Origin: Numida meleagris
Lineage: Eukaryota > Chordata > Aves > Galliformes > Numididae
DNA length: 64,000 nt
Direction of reading: 5' to 3'
NCBI RefSeq assembly: GCF_002078875.1
Contig: NC_034415.1
Location: 17,947,975 to 18,011,974 of the forward strand
Part shown: positions 13,205-27,019 of the stretch, piece by piece
How positions within the stretch are numbered: position 1 is the stretch's first letter
How the letters are laid out: every line of letters starts with the position of its first letter
Notes under the pieces: generated by a model
Seen by the model: the letters and a program-made list of their open reading frames with translations, nothing else
What the model was told of the DNA's origin: nothing
The model's database searches: none
Position numbers and translations under genes: made by a program

Positions 13205-13690
13205 TTTTTTTTTTTTCTTTTTTCTTTTTGCAATCCCAGAGGCATGCATCCAGGAGACAGTGATCAGCAGAGGCACCTGTGGGGCTGTGCTGGCAGATGG
13301 CTGCTGAACACTGAGGACGTCTGGGGACAGCCCCAAGCCCTATTCTCCCAGCACTGGAGCCATGAGATAAATGGCAGCTGGTGAGGGGCTGGGGAACTGC
13401 AACCTCCCCACTGTGCCTTCCACACAGTGACTTGGAGTAAACCCCACAAAGGAAATATCGTGATTTTCCCCACCTCTTGAGGCTTCTTTTGCCTATTCAG
13501 AAAGTTTCTGGACACTGGCTGAACTTCTCTGCAATACTCAATTTTATAAAAGAATGGAGCAAAGAGTAGTCCTCCTTGAGGTTTCTTAGACTGCAGATAG
13601 GCTGATTCGTCTCGATATTGAATTAGGAATAATTTTAACAAGACACAGCAAGAAGGAGTTAAGCAAAGTAGACGTATTCCCAAGATTTTA
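13205..13690 (-). other. Unclassified minus-strand segment with A-rich tail
   Basis: Read on the minus strand, this is a segment clearly richer in G+C than its surroundings that ends in a roughly 25-base A-rich tail (the T-rich tract at 13205-13229 on the plus strand). It contains the longest open frame of the window, 139 codons from the ATG at 13683 to a stop at 13264, ending about 35 bases before the tail. The translation has no domain I recognise, is rich in W, C, P and Q toward its end, and may be chance. I see no AATAAA in the usual place before the tail. It could be a retrocopy of an RNA, a degraded LTR, or unique DNA next to a T tract. Confidence 0.3.
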
Positions 13691-14982
13691 TTTCTATTCA
13701 GCTATAATTAAAATCAAAAAGGAGTGTAAAAAGAGTTTGGGAATATCATACAATGTAGTTCTGAAAAATCCCACGAGAAAGTTATAAATGCTTCCAGCAA
13801 ACAAAATAAATAGAAACATTAGTCAGTCTCAAGCCTCATTTCCTCAATGATGGGAGGTAACAATGCCATAAATCACTGGTTACCTTAAATCATATGATCT
13901 TTTGTGCCATGGGCCTTTTGGTAATCTTTACATATACCATCATGGGAATATTTGCTGAATATTTACTAGACCAACACACTATTTCAGCACAACAGACTTT
14001 TTTGTAAACAGTGCTGAAAAATAACCAGAACATGTTAGGGACTCTCAGCTAAGTATCATTCATTACCAGATTTATGGAATAATTCTTTAATAAATGATGT
14101 GTGAGCAAATACACCTCCTAATAACATAGCAAGATATTCATTACAATGACTTAAAGCTCAGTTTGATACTTTGAATTGAGAATAACACCTGATGTTTGTA
14201 TATCCTGCAGCATTTTATTCTGGAACTGACAAGAAGAAGCACACTGAGCATGTGTCTCAGCCAGCTCTTGTCTCACTTGGCATAACACTGGGGTATTTTG
14301 GTCAGGAAACATGACAATAACTTGACTAGAGCTGAGAATGCATTTGGCTAGACTTGTGGTTATTTCAATCTGACACTAATATGCTACTTAATACACTTTC
14401 AGTGTTAACGTAAATATCTGCAAATCTTTGTATAAGAAAAGGTGCCTTCTTAAATCTCAGAGAATTTGCCCACAGATGAGTTTATACTCAGTTCTTCATT
14501 GAAAGAAAAACAGCCACAATAGCAGTGTCAGTTTTGTGTGAATGAGGAGTTTTAGACTGGAGTCATATTGATAATTACTAGCAATTTTTATAGATTTATT
14601 TTATGTCAAATATTTTACATTTATATTCTCTGCCCACTTGCCAATGCAAACATAAGCAGAGCAATTCCCAGGATGGAATTCCTGCTATTCTATGGAAAAC
14701 AGCTTTCATTGCTATGTGAAAAACCTTAAGACTAGAATGAGGAAATTTCTGGCTTTCTGTGAGTATGGAGCTTAAAATGTGATTGCCTTTTACATTTGCT
14801 AGTGGTGGGAGTTTCTCACAGTTTGACTCCAGGGTTGGTATATTAGCTTTGATTGTTGCTACTAAGTCTAGGGAAGTAGAGGAGGCAGATTACATACTTG
14901 CGAGGGGCACCTCTGCACCCATACCCCACAATAGTGCCCAAAGCTGCCTGCTTCCCAAAGTGTGAGGAGGCCCTACTGGTGG

Positions 14983-15024
14983 CTAAACTGGTGCATTTGT
15001 AGCACTTGGCGGGAACCAGTTTAG
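14983..15024. repeat. Inverted repeat, 10-bp perfect arms
   Basis: The arm CTAAACTGGT (14983-14992) is matched by ACCAGTTTAG (15015-15024), with a 22-base spacer. It lies in a GC-richer patch. It could be part of a degraded repeat. No known element was recognised. Confidence 0.6.
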
Positions 15025-15937
15025 GTACCAAACCCTGCATCTCAGCATCAGGTCTGCCTCTCATTCTGTTGGTTATTAGACCAACAACACTTGAGCTTTT
15101 GGGCACTCTTTAAGTAACATTAATCAGAAGGTCTATGGTTAAGGACATTGGTGAATAAAGTATGTTCATAAATATTGCTAGTAAAAAAAAAAATGAATAA
15201 ATTGTTGATAGGTTATGATCAGAATGGGTTTTTTTGAGATTGTTTGTTTCTTCACCTGGAGCTGTATGACTCACAGTCTGGAATAATGTAAAAAAAAAAA
15301 AAAAAGTTCTTTTGCATGATATTAAAGAGGATGTTTGAGGGCATTCCACTAATATTTATTCAGGCTTGTCTTAGCATGACCTCTAGATGGGGAAGTTCTG
15401 TGATATTTTGGATAACTGCAGGGTCCAAAATTGTGTCTTTTAAGAAGGATCATCTTTGTAGATGTTTGCATAATTTCTATTGCTAAAAGTATGCCAGTGT
15501 CATGAGAAGACTTGTAATTTGCAAATAAATATTTCTTTAATTCTACATTAAAACTTGTGAGCTACAGAACATCCTGAATTGTAAGTAGATTTGAAATTTT
15601 TCAAAATTCCAGTGAAAAAACACAAGTGAATTTCTCCTGTTTCCATTTAACATTGAGAAGCGTGTGGTTTTTATATAAATGAATTGTGTTTAAATGAGTA
15701 GGATGAAAAGACATTTGAAAACCAAACAGAGCTGATTCTTTGTTTCTGAAGCATTAATGAACATGGAAAAAATACAAAGTAAAAACCACTTTATAATACC
15801 AGCATTCATTATTTGTAAGAAAGTGGATAAAATCTATCAGAGATTAAAACATAGAAATGAAATACCAGATTGCCTGTGGCAAATTTTGGGAGTGAGCTTG
15901 TTCTCATGAAATGGGAATATGACATTAAGATATGGCA

Positions 15938-15983
15938 GTCCATGTATTAATGGACCAATAAAACATACCTCAGGTATGTTTTA
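15938..15983. repeat. Two adjacent perfect hairpins
   Basis: The first hairpin is GTCCAT, loop GTATTA, ATGGAC (15938-15955). The second is TAAAACATACC, loop TCA, GGTATGTTTTA (15959-15983), an 11-bp perfect stem with a three-base loop. They are separated by three bases. Neither is long enough to resemble a microRNA precursor. Confidence 0.7.
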
Positions 15984-18900
15984 AGGTTGGTGGTCACAGG
16001 CTATTAATTGGGATACTTTGCAGCGCTTTAGGCCTGGAACACCAACAGCTATTCTGTGATAAATCTCGGAAAATCAATCACAAAAATTCCATTTCAGGAA
16101 GATATGATATAACAGAAAACATAAATAAGTCACAAGTAAGAAATGTACAGGCAGGACTATCTGCTTTCTTTTATATGAGGAATTAGAAAGGATTTCTTAT
16201 AAAGTGGGAATTGATCAAACACTGTAACCTATGCAAAAAAGAAATGAAGATAGAAAAACCTAATAGGTGAGATACAACTAGCAATTTTTGTGAGTTTCCC
16301 ATTTCCCAAGATGATGACAGTCATTAATTAAAAGCCTTTAACTTCTTCTATCAAATCATCTTTGAAATGTATTAAAAATGCCGTTGCCAATAATCACATT
16401 TAAGACCATTATTAAAAAAAAAAAAAATTGTCACCTTGGATTGTCATTTCCTGGAATACCTTGCTGGTTTAGTTTAACAGCACTCTAGAAAATGAGCATT
16501 TAAGAACAAGTAGTACAGTAACTTCCTTTTTTTTATCTCGAGATTCAGGCTGAGCTTAAGTTTTATTAAGTGTTACAATGTAATCATTATATTATTCATT
16601 TCTATTGAAAATGTTACAGATATTGTCTATATCTTTAGGTCTAGAAAGCAATATTGCAAAGCTACTATACTGGTCCACATAATTTTGGAGTTCAGCAATT
16701 ATACTTGTGAACACAGACTTGTAATTTATAGCAGCAGCTAATCAGGATACAACTGAAAAGCAGTTAGGAAAGGAGAGTCATGTTACGTGTGAAAAGCAAC
16801 TACAGCATTCAAGCGAAGTAAGGACAATTTAGCAGGACCAACAATTGCACCTGAGAGGCAGCACTGGCTGAGGAAGTGCTTCATTATTTTTTTTTTGCCG
16901 GAAGGAGCTCCCTGTTAACCCTGACATCCAAGAGTGACTGGCAGATCCAAATCTGCCTTGATAGCAGGTTTTCATTTTCCTGTTTTGTTTTTCTACTGAG
17001 AATTTCCAGCTTAGAAAATTCAGTTTTGCACATTTTACCTCAGCTGGAGTTTAGAGGTTTTGTTTTCTTTCCATACAAATGAGAAGCTACTTTCTTCTCT
17101 TTGCCCTAATGTCTTTTCCATGTGAAATTTAAATAAGATGATTGTTCTACTTGCAAATATTGTAGCTGACAGGACCATCCTAAAGTTCAAAGAATTCATG
17201 TAAGAATCATCCTTAAAGAGTAAATTCCTTTCAAGGTGTAGGAGAGTATTGTTCTCAGCATAGAAGAACAAGGACTCAGAGGTTCAGGGTGATGGGTCTG
17301 GAAAATGAACGGACAGTGAAACTGCTGTGTGTGGCAGTAAATAAGAAGCTTTATAAAAGATGTAGTAAATATGAGCAAAGCATAAGAAGGAGTGGATTAG
17401 AAATTACCTGAGAAGAGGATAAAAAGAGCAGAATCCCTAGCTGAATAAAAAAAGGAAAACATAATTGTGCAGATTAAGGTGTGAAAGAGCTGTTAACAAT
17501 GTGCAAAACGCTGAAGATGTTTCGGTCTCTGATCCTTTTGCCAGACAGATTACCCGTGCTTAACTCAAAGTCTGCAAATGTAAAACCTGGAAAAACAACA
17601 ACAAAGATCTTTGAAAATCCACTGGAAAGTGTAACCCCTTAGGAGAATGTCAGTCCATAGTAGTTGTAATTTGCACTGGAGGGAACCATTGTTCAAACGT
17701 ATCCTTTGTTTGCATTCCCATATTGCTGTATATACTTAGCTGTACATCCTTTCTAGGGCTTCTCTGTTTTACTTTCTAATCACCATTTCAATCATCTTTT
17801 GTCTTCTAAATGTCTCGTGGCTTATGCTTTCTCCAAGTTAATTCTTTTCTGTAGACCTCTTTCATATAACGTCTAATGTCTCACGACCTACTTTCTTATA
17901 ATATCCTCTTTTCATATTGGCGTTTGCATTTTAATGCCATTTAGTATCATTATTGAAAACTCATTTATATACTGCGTATTTCTCCTTCCAGACCATTAAG
18001 GAAGAAGTTAATTAAGACTGGAAACATCACTTATTTTTGCAGCTCCAAACTGAGCACTTCTTCCAATCCATCATCTTACTTTCCTTATAGCTTTTTGCTT
18101 AGTTCTTTAGTTCATTTAAAATTCATGTAAATCTTTCAACCAAGATAATTTAGATTAATTTTCAGCGCAGGATTTTGTAAAACACTGTGTTAAATGATTT
18201 ACATTATGTTTGCAGTGTTTCCTTCATTCACTAATCTCGAATATTTTTCTATTCCAAGGATCGGGTTTATCTAGGAAATGTTCACCTTTCGTACTTGCAC
18301 CTTTCATACTTCATGTAAGTTCATTTTTTTTTTCCTATAATTCCCACTAACCCTTATTTTAATGTCGTTGCCTTCCTTTGGCAAAGCTGGTGCATGTATT
18401 TCCCAAATAATTTAGTAACGGTTCCTGAAACTAAATATTTTTGGTTTCTATTCTCTTTCAGTCCCGAAGTGATGACAGTTCATCTTTCTTATTCCTGTTG
18501 GTTTCCAGGTCTTGAAATCTAACCTAAAATAATTCATTGTTTTATTGAAGTTCTCTGACATTGTAATTATTTTTGTCTTATAAACACTTGGTAATGATTA
18601 CAGATTTATTTATTTATTGTCTGGAGAAAAAGTTCACAGTGGGTTTAAAGACCATACAATCTTTTTTCAGTTTAGAGAAATTCAAACTCGAACTGATAAA
18701 TTTGAATTAGCTTTAAACTGTTTTATTTTGGTTACTATTTAAAAAAAAAAAAAAACATTTTATCAAAAATTTTATTCAATATTCTTAATGGTGTAAAATG
18801 CCTACGCAGTCTCTAATTATAGTGTCCCAAAGGTAATCATAATCACTGAGCAGCGCAGATCTTATCATTTTCTTAAATTTGTATTTTAGCATGTTACTTC

Positions 18901-20954
18901 TCTTTTTAAACTCTCTATATTGGAAATACTCAAAAGTCAGCTACTGCTAAGGTTTCACACAGTATTTGAGTTAAAATGATCTCTAAATATCTGAGAAAAA
19001 TATTAATAAAAAAATGAAATTCTTATTACTACATTTGTCAATTTCTAACATACAGAATGAGATTATGTGAAGATTATATTCCAAGAGACTATGTGCATTT
19101 GCATGAAGGACTATGGGGCAAATCAGAGTAAGAAAGTTATTAAGAGATACTTCATTTTCCAAGTGATGTCTTTACAGTGAGTGACACAAATCCTTCTCTT
19201 ATTGGAGGTATTATACTTTTCCCACACTTGAACTGATAGCTTACACTATATTCATTTCTAAGCAAAGATATTATTTCTCACTACAGCCTTGCAATGTTTC
19301 TTCATCAGAAGATGTTATTCCTTGCATGATTGCATTGGTAAATAGCTTTCTAATAACTTTATAATGTCAAAAAGATCATTTAGGAAATGATAAAATCAAT
19401 TTATGACATGCAAAGAAGCTATCCTTGAAATAATTACAAAGAAAAATAATTTTTAAAAATCTAATGATTTAGTTTCTGTGTGTAGCTTATTATGATCTTG
19501 AAACACAAACTATTAAATCATCAGAAGCCCCCTACTGATTTTTCCGAGTCTTTTACTGGCCTCTGTGTGTTGAGTGACAATTGAATGTCGATTATACCCC
19601 AGCAAGAGAACATTTAAAACATGAAAACATAAATATAATGTGCTCATTGTTATCACCAAACGATAGATTTTATACAGCTCACAGAGGCAGAACTACTACA
19701 ACTCAGTATTAGTGGGTTGCATTGCACAGGCATGACATTAGCATAGAACAAGATAGCTTTATGGCTTTGAGAGAATCTTTTCTTCTCTCTTCTGTGGTCA
19801 TTAATTATACTGAAGTGTTAACCAAGTATGATTCAAATTTAATTATCTTGGAGCTTTCTAGTATCTTCCATTATTACCTTGATTTTAGTCAAGTTTGTTT
19901 ATTGTTTTAAAGTGTATGGGAGTATGGTGGAAAAATTGTCAGCACAGATGTACTTTTTAAAAGTAAGAGCTGTGGTAGATTACTTAAGCACATTTTAAGC
20001 CCTTGATCTAGCCAAAGTGACGTTCAACAGCTGTTAGACTGCAGATGTTCTATATACATTTCCTGGGCTGCAGATATAAAGCTTGCTTTCCATTCCAAGC
20101 AAGAGGCACCATCTTCCTAATATCTTTTACAGTAAAGCTTATTGCATTTCAATATCTCCTCAGAGTAGCTCAAGGACACAAATTGCAGCAAATTGTATGA
20201 TCCAAAAAACCTAATTAAGGACAGTTTGGCATCAGTTCATCTCTTACAGGATGGACTGAGAAATATCTGTGTTGCTGCTCCTAGCAATTAAGGAGCTTCA
20301 GATTTACTGTCTTGTATGGATAACTTGATTCCTTTCTTTTTATTCAACACTGCATGTATATTTAGGATCCTGAGTCCTTGTTCTCCATTGGTATTGCCAT
20401 TTAGGTCACTGCAAAGTTTGGTGTCAAATACAACCAAATTAGTTAGGCAGACTTTTATACTGCTGGCTGACATACACTGTAAGGGAAGGGAGGATCTCTT
20501 CCTCCGCCTCATATTACCAGAAGAAATAAAGAAAGAAAAAATGGAAAAAGAAAAACCACAAAACAAAACAGCCAGCTAAGATCATGAACAGAATGGTGTT
20601 TCATACAATTGTTTTTCTGCACTGAAAAACTTAACGTTACTCTGGTGTCCTGTAATCCTTAGGGTGGATAATAAATAGGACAGCTCATTTTGTACAGCAT
20701 CAATCAGGAATCCAAAGTGTATTTTTCCTTTTTTGTGACTGTTACTAACACTAATAGACTACTTATAAGCAATGATACCAGCTTAGATTCAATTACTTAT
20801 GTCTGGAAGTGAGGCTGTGTTAATACAAGTATAAATTAAAAATCACTTGTACTGAAACAAGTTTTCATAATTAGATTGCAGTCATGAGCAAATAAATTAA
20901 CTCTGGATCACCTTCATCCCAAAAAACCAGCTGATGAGTGAGATAAAAATGCCC

Positions 20955-21084
20955 TGACGAGGCAGGTTGGATGGGGACCTGAGCAGACTGATCTGCTGAG
21001 CGGCAACCTTGCCCAAGGCAGGGGGCTGGAACTGGGTGATCTTTAAGGTCCTTTCCAACCCAAGGCATTCTATGAATCCGTGAT
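20955..21084 (+). mobile_element. CR1 LINE 3' end fragment
   Basis: This is the plus-strand CR1 3' region: GAGCAGACTGATCTG, then CCTTGCCCAAGGCAGGGGG, CTGGAACTGGGTGATCTTTA, AGGTCCTTTCCAACCCAAG and the terminal CATTCTATGAATCCGTGAT. About 130 bp remains, truncated at the 5' side as usual for CR1. The terminal 8-bp repeats have drifted. The minus-strand frame at 20871-21209 is antisense to this fragment and not a gene. Confidence 0.92.
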
Positions 21085-24000
21085 AAAGCTTGGGTGAGAC
21101 TCTTGCACATAGAGCTACAGAGGAGATGTGACAAACTCATCAGCCATGATGCTAATGAGAGAGATAACTTTGGAGTAGAAGTGCTGTGGTAAAAATTGTA
21201 TTCATCCACAGGTGTTCCAGCATATGTTCTTTAAAAGATTCTTCAAAGGAAATACTCCACTTTCTGGTAGATGCTGACCAATATGACTCCTCATGGTGAA
21301 ATATCTTACTACACCAAAGGCTTATTTAGTTCTATTAGCATGTTTATGAAATTACTTAGAATTTTTTTTGCACTCGTAGCCCTTATTTTTCTTGTGCACA
21401 AAACTGCTATGCAATGCATTTAATTATTTTGATACATAAAATACAAATAGTTGAGATCAATCCAGTTGCAGAGACCTTTTATAAAACTTAAATTTGTGAT
21501 ACAGAAATTATATTCAGCTACTTAAATTCAATGCCAGCTGTCCCTGCAACCATAATCTAATCCATCTCAATAATTTAATTATACTCTATTAACGAATTCC
21601 CATCCAACCCTAACTTTGACCAAGACGCCAAATGTACCATCAGTGATAGATGCAGTAATTCAAAACAGATATGAAGATATCTTCTGATCATCAGAGAGTA
21701 CAGGATGTTGAAATAAAAGCTGCTGTCCATAATAAGAAGTGAAGGAAATTTATGTGATATTCCTACCCATAAACTTATTTCACTGCTTCTCAATTTCCCA
21801 CTAAAATTATTTGTTATGCAATATTTTCATATGAAATAAAACATTCACTAGCTATTAAAAAAAAAAAGTTCTACTCTCATTTCTGCCAGACCTTGCTGTT
21901 ACTGTCAAACACCTTTCAGAAGATGCAAATGCTGAAGATCTTTAAAAAATATGTATAAACATAGATGAGACTTTGTAAAGCAGGTACATTTTTTAGGCTC
22001 ACAAAAGTTCAATGCAGTTGCACCAAGAACTTTGAAACAGTATCTGTTCAACTCAGTTCTTTAGAGTTGCCTGTACTATTACAACAGATAATCATTTGTA
22101 ATTTATTTAGTGCTGAGTGATGCACACTGCAAAAACCTGCTGCTAAAAAAACTGCTGCTGAAGCATAGTAAAATTCTGAAAGATGTGAATGATCATCTGA
22201 TATAGTTTGTCCAAATACACAGAAGTATTAGAAACTGGTGTTTTTAAAAAATGGTACGATTGCCACTTAGTGAGCTCATTCAGTGACATCTAAAATTATA
22301 TAGCTAATGCTTTTAAATACAGTGGACTGTAACACTTGCATTATTTCAGAATAAGATGCACACATAGGTATAAGTAACAGATCTTGTAACAGTACAAACC
22401 CTGTGGGCAGTATTCAGCTTTGCCAAGGCAACAGTGATGTAGAGCAATACAAATGAGTAGAGTGAGCAGTTAATCATCCAGTTAATCAACATGACAGCTT
22501 GGTTCTCCTAGCTTTAAACAATTCTGCCCTTAAAAAAAAAAAAAAACAATCCACACACATGCATACACTCAAAAACCAGCACACAGATACAGACCTGATC
22601 CCACTAAAAAGGAAATAAGAAACATTTTTTCCCATCATACTGCTGATAAATAACAGAAAATAAGAATTCCTTAACACAGTATTTGTAGATTGCAAATCTA
22701 CCAAGAGTTTAAGAAAGACAGTTTACAAGTTTTCCTTCCTTTTAACATTTTTAGTCAGTGCTAACACTAATTGTTTTAAACTGCCAAATTTGCTGTTTTT
22801 AACTCTTCAGTTTCTCTGTAATTACATTCAACAAAACTGCACTTAAACTAACAGATTGTGATATTGCAAAGTATCAAACATTTCAACCATATCAATTATT
22901 CTGAGGAAATGATTATGTATTTCTCGTGATTATTTCAAAGAAACGATGATTATGCAAGTGATGTGAGTTTTGCTTTGGAATACAGACCAGCGAATATTTG
23001 CATACAAACATAGTCATTCAAAAAGCACTATATAATCACATTAAACAGCTCATCCAGTTTGGATAAGGAAAGTTAATTTAAGCTAAGGAACATTAAGCAC
23101 TTGTAAGTATCTAAAAGAGAGAATTGATCAGCAGACCCAAACACATTTCACAATTATCAATAACACATTGCTTTCTGAGGTTGAATGTTCTGGAAATGGA
23201 ATAGCAATTTTATTAATTAGATACAGTTCCTCTTCACAGTCGTTGATTGTCCTTTACTTAGAAAGAGCGAACAATGTAGTTACAAAATAAATTAATCACA
23301 CAAATGTCTCCATTTTATGTATAATCAATTACTTTGCCTACTTTTTGCCTTGGACCTACCACTTAATCTTCTTTATACTAAGTATTGTGCCTTGTTCTCA
23401 GATACCGCATAATCAGTTTTCAGCGTATATTTACCAATACAACTTTCTTTAATCAAATTTGTCATGAGCACAAGTCCTCAGAAGATATTTCCAGTAATAA
23501 ATGCTGTACTTCCAGTTAGATTAGTTTTGCGTAGTATGTAATACACTGGGTTTACTGTGGCTAGAAAAGTAGTTTTACCAGGATATTCAGCTTGGATGTC
23601 TTATCTCATACATCTAACTCTTGTCAACAGAAGAAGGAGAAAAACATCAGAAAATCTTGAAATACTTTCATAGTCACACTTTTCTGTCAATCATTGTAAT
23701 CCTGTGGATAAGCTGGACAATAAGAATGTACACAATTTCTTTGTTCACTACTAATATCTACATTTTAGACAGTGAGACCTAAACACAGATGTTGATTTTT
23801 AAATCCTAGCTGGATTCATTTGATCCCAGCTCCCACATGAACATCATCATTGTGTCTAGCTTTTCTATGTCAATTTTCTGTAATTTGAATTATATTTAAA
23901 AAAAAAATCCTTTAAATATCAGCAGTCCATGTTAACACAATGAGCTATAGGTATGGAAACTGAGCATGGAACATTATCAGTTTTGTAAGTATGTCTGTCT

Positions 24001-27000
24001 GTTCCAGCTCTTCTAACTGTGAGTCAACTTAAACTTTGTAACTATACAGTCTGGTTTTACTGATTTAACTAAAAATAAATTTGCATGTTACTATTTCTTG
24101 TTGTTAAAAACTATTTTTGCTTTGATATTTCCCATGGAGTCATTACCAAAAACACTTATATGTTTCCATGTCCCTACCCACTCTAGATAATGTACAATAT
24201 ATCATTTTTGGAATGCCCATGTCTCCATTTCACTGAAGCACTATAGTTAACACTGGTAAAATTAAGTCAGATTCTTCTTCAACAAACAGTTCTTTCCCAT
24301 AAAAAGAGACCTATTTCCTACTTGCGAATGCTGGATTTTTGTGATCAGTGTGAAAGTTTTTGACATCGCTGTTCAAGTGGTGAATTCGGTTTCTGCTTTG
24401 ATAATCACTAGCAGTTTTAAACATGTCAAAATTTTGATAGGAGGAAAAGTAAAAACCAAAGAATCTATGAAGTAAGAGAGAAAGTAAATAAAAAATTCAA
24501 ATCCTGTCATAAGTACTTTTCTCCTGCTACAAGATTTGCTCAGCTTGAAAACTGGTATAAATTTGCCTGAACATAGGGAAGACTATATGAAAAGCAGTTC
24601 CTGTAATATCGATTTGAATGTTTTGAACATGTATTCTTCCTTTTTTAACTGACATTTTAGTAAAAAAAAAAATATTAAAATGACTATATTCCAGAAAAAA
24701 TAATATTTTAAAATGAATATTTATAACACTTTTAATATTCATGATACTGAGATTTTGTTAGCTGAAAGTCAAACAATTTAAATTATATTTAATATCAGAA
24801 TATTAAATATGAGAAGAATGATGGAAAGTTTTCAGTTCTTTATGCATAGTTTCAAGTATAAAATTGATGTAAAATCAGTGTGATGATTGACATTTGCTGT
24901 AAATTTGTTCCACAGCTATCTTTCATCTTACTGGTTTGTTAAACCTAAAAATGCATCTGGAAAGCATGCTGACAATATTATATGCTGACTACCACTTCCA
25001 CCAGTGGAAAATAGTAAAAGGAAAAAAGTGCAAAAATAAAGCAAATTTAATTCTTTTGCAACCCACTAAAAATTACCACTCTAATTTTCTCTCCAAGGTC
25101 ATTTCTGAATGCAATCTAATTAAAAAATGATAGGTCATGAAAACTGATAAAATGCTCTGTTTTCATTCCATGTAGTTTTTGGTAAGAATAAATAAACCCA
25201 AATCAATAAACATCATTGTTACTGGTCTCAGAAAAGAAAATTTCTGGGTAATCTATTATATCAGATTGAGACACTGAACAGTACTTTTCTGCTTCCTGTT
25301 CTGCAATTATTTTGTAGCGAAACAAAGATATTTTTTTCTCTTCAGATATCAATATAGCATCTTTCAGGATGATTACATATTATTAAAAAGAAGTTGAAAT
25401 AAAAAACAACAAACTGTATATTTAATGAAGTGGGGAATAAGTGCTTTAATGATGATTTTCATTTTTCGTGTACATTTTAGCTAGAATAATCCAAGAGTAC
25501 TTTAAACTATGCTTTCTAACATACTGAGATTTGCACACTAATGCATTGATTATGATTCCATAACTGAAAGCTAGAATTTATCCTCTTCTTTATGTATTAA
25601 TTATACTATGTGTCATCCCTAACCTTACAGAATTTATTCATAGACTAGAAAATGAGACAATGTATGTCAAGTGGATTTTTCTGAACATTTTTGTGAACCT
25701 CAGCCTTTTCCATTGTTGTCATTAGTAGACTACTTTTTAAAATGTCAATTAAACTATGCTATTCAAATGGTTATTAGATTTATTTATGCCTTCATTTAGG
25801 ACAGGACAGTTCTTCAAAGCATTTTTAAGCAAGTGACCTTGTAAAATCAGAAGATGCTTTTCTGCTCTAATTTACTGTTGTGATATTATAATTTTGATTG
25901 AGTCATTGTGGGGAAGACTTCTTATTGTTTGCATGCAACAATTAAAAGAACACTTGCCATTAGAAAGATGTTTATAACATCTGACTTAAATGTACCTTGC
26001 TGTGGTTCAGTTCCCTTACTTCCTGTCTTATTCACTAGAAGTGGAACCATTTATTCCAGTGTTTTTTCTGTGCAATGGCTTTTGTATTCCTGAGGGCCAT
26101 TATGTACATCCTTTAAGCAAGTTATTTTAACTGTTCATAGGAACTTTGTTGTTGTTGATGATGATGTTGTTTCTCTTTTTTTTTTGCAATCTCTTCAGCT
26201 GGTCTACATAATAGTCCAGCTAAGACTATTTTCTTTCTGAATACAGCTGGAGGATTACTCTGAGCGTCCCACAGGTAATATTCCAGTTAATAACTCTGCT
26301 AAAAATTTCATTGGTTGATGGGTTTGGTTTCGTTCAGTAAACCCATCTATGAAAATCTCTGTCTAGTCCCAACAGGAGGTAAGAATTAGAGGTAGGAGAC
26401 ATAGAAAATGGACAATGGATAGAGGAATAATCCTCTGGAAAATAAAATAAATAAATTTGCTTTAAAAGAAGACAAACAAGTTACCTGTTACTTCTCTTTA
26501 CAAAACCAACACATATTCATTTTATATATGTTCCTATTTTGAAATTCTAAGTATGAGACATAGTTTTTAATAAAGGCATGGTACTGTGTCCCATGTTCTA
26601 CCAGTGATAAATCATAAACCTCAATTCTTTCTCTGTATAACTTCTTCTTAATTAATTGTTTTCCATTTCTTTTGAAGTTTACAGTATTGCAGCTGTCCCT
26701 GTTACAACTCTTCTGTCTCATTTCTGTCAGATAATTTTTCTGACTAGTCCACATCATTCTGAATTTTAAAACTCGTATATTTTAATTCCCTTTAGCACTA
26801 TTAGGTAGACACTATCTGCAAATTTAAGCAATATATTATCCATAGCACCTCCTGGATCCTAAATGAAAGTATCTTATGAAATTAGATATCCCTTTTGAAA
26901 GTGAATTTATTGCCTTTATTGCAAGACAAGACACCTTCTTCAAAAAGTGAATCAACACTACATAGATATTACAGATTGAGAGATGAAACAAAAATAAATA

Positions 27001-27019
27001 AATAAACCTTTATTTTGTT
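21085..27019. other. AT-rich non-coding DNA, nothing recognised
   Basis: No exon, RNA gene or recognisable mobile element. Low-complexity A-runs occur near 21858 and 22530-22545, and GTT/GAT triplet runs near 26148-26170. Short open frames here have compositions dominated by K, N, I, L and F, as expected for AT-rich random sequence. Confidence 0.65.

Larger units (their letters stand above)
13691..20954. other. AT-rich non-coding DNA with small hairpins
   Basis: No gene or transposon is recognised. Inverted repeats at 14983-15024 and 15938-15983 are listed separately. A-runs occur at about 15287-15305, 16412-16427 and 18740-18755. A somewhat GC-richer patch spans about 14880-15080. Overlapping frames on opposite strands (for example 14783-14965 against 14843-15106, and 20288-20566 against 20316-20579) cancel each other as gene evidence. 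Confidence 0.65.

Noticed and set aside
20871..21209. 112-codon minus-strand frame
   Set aside because: It runs antisense through a CR1 3' fragment. The open frame is a by-product of repeat sequence.
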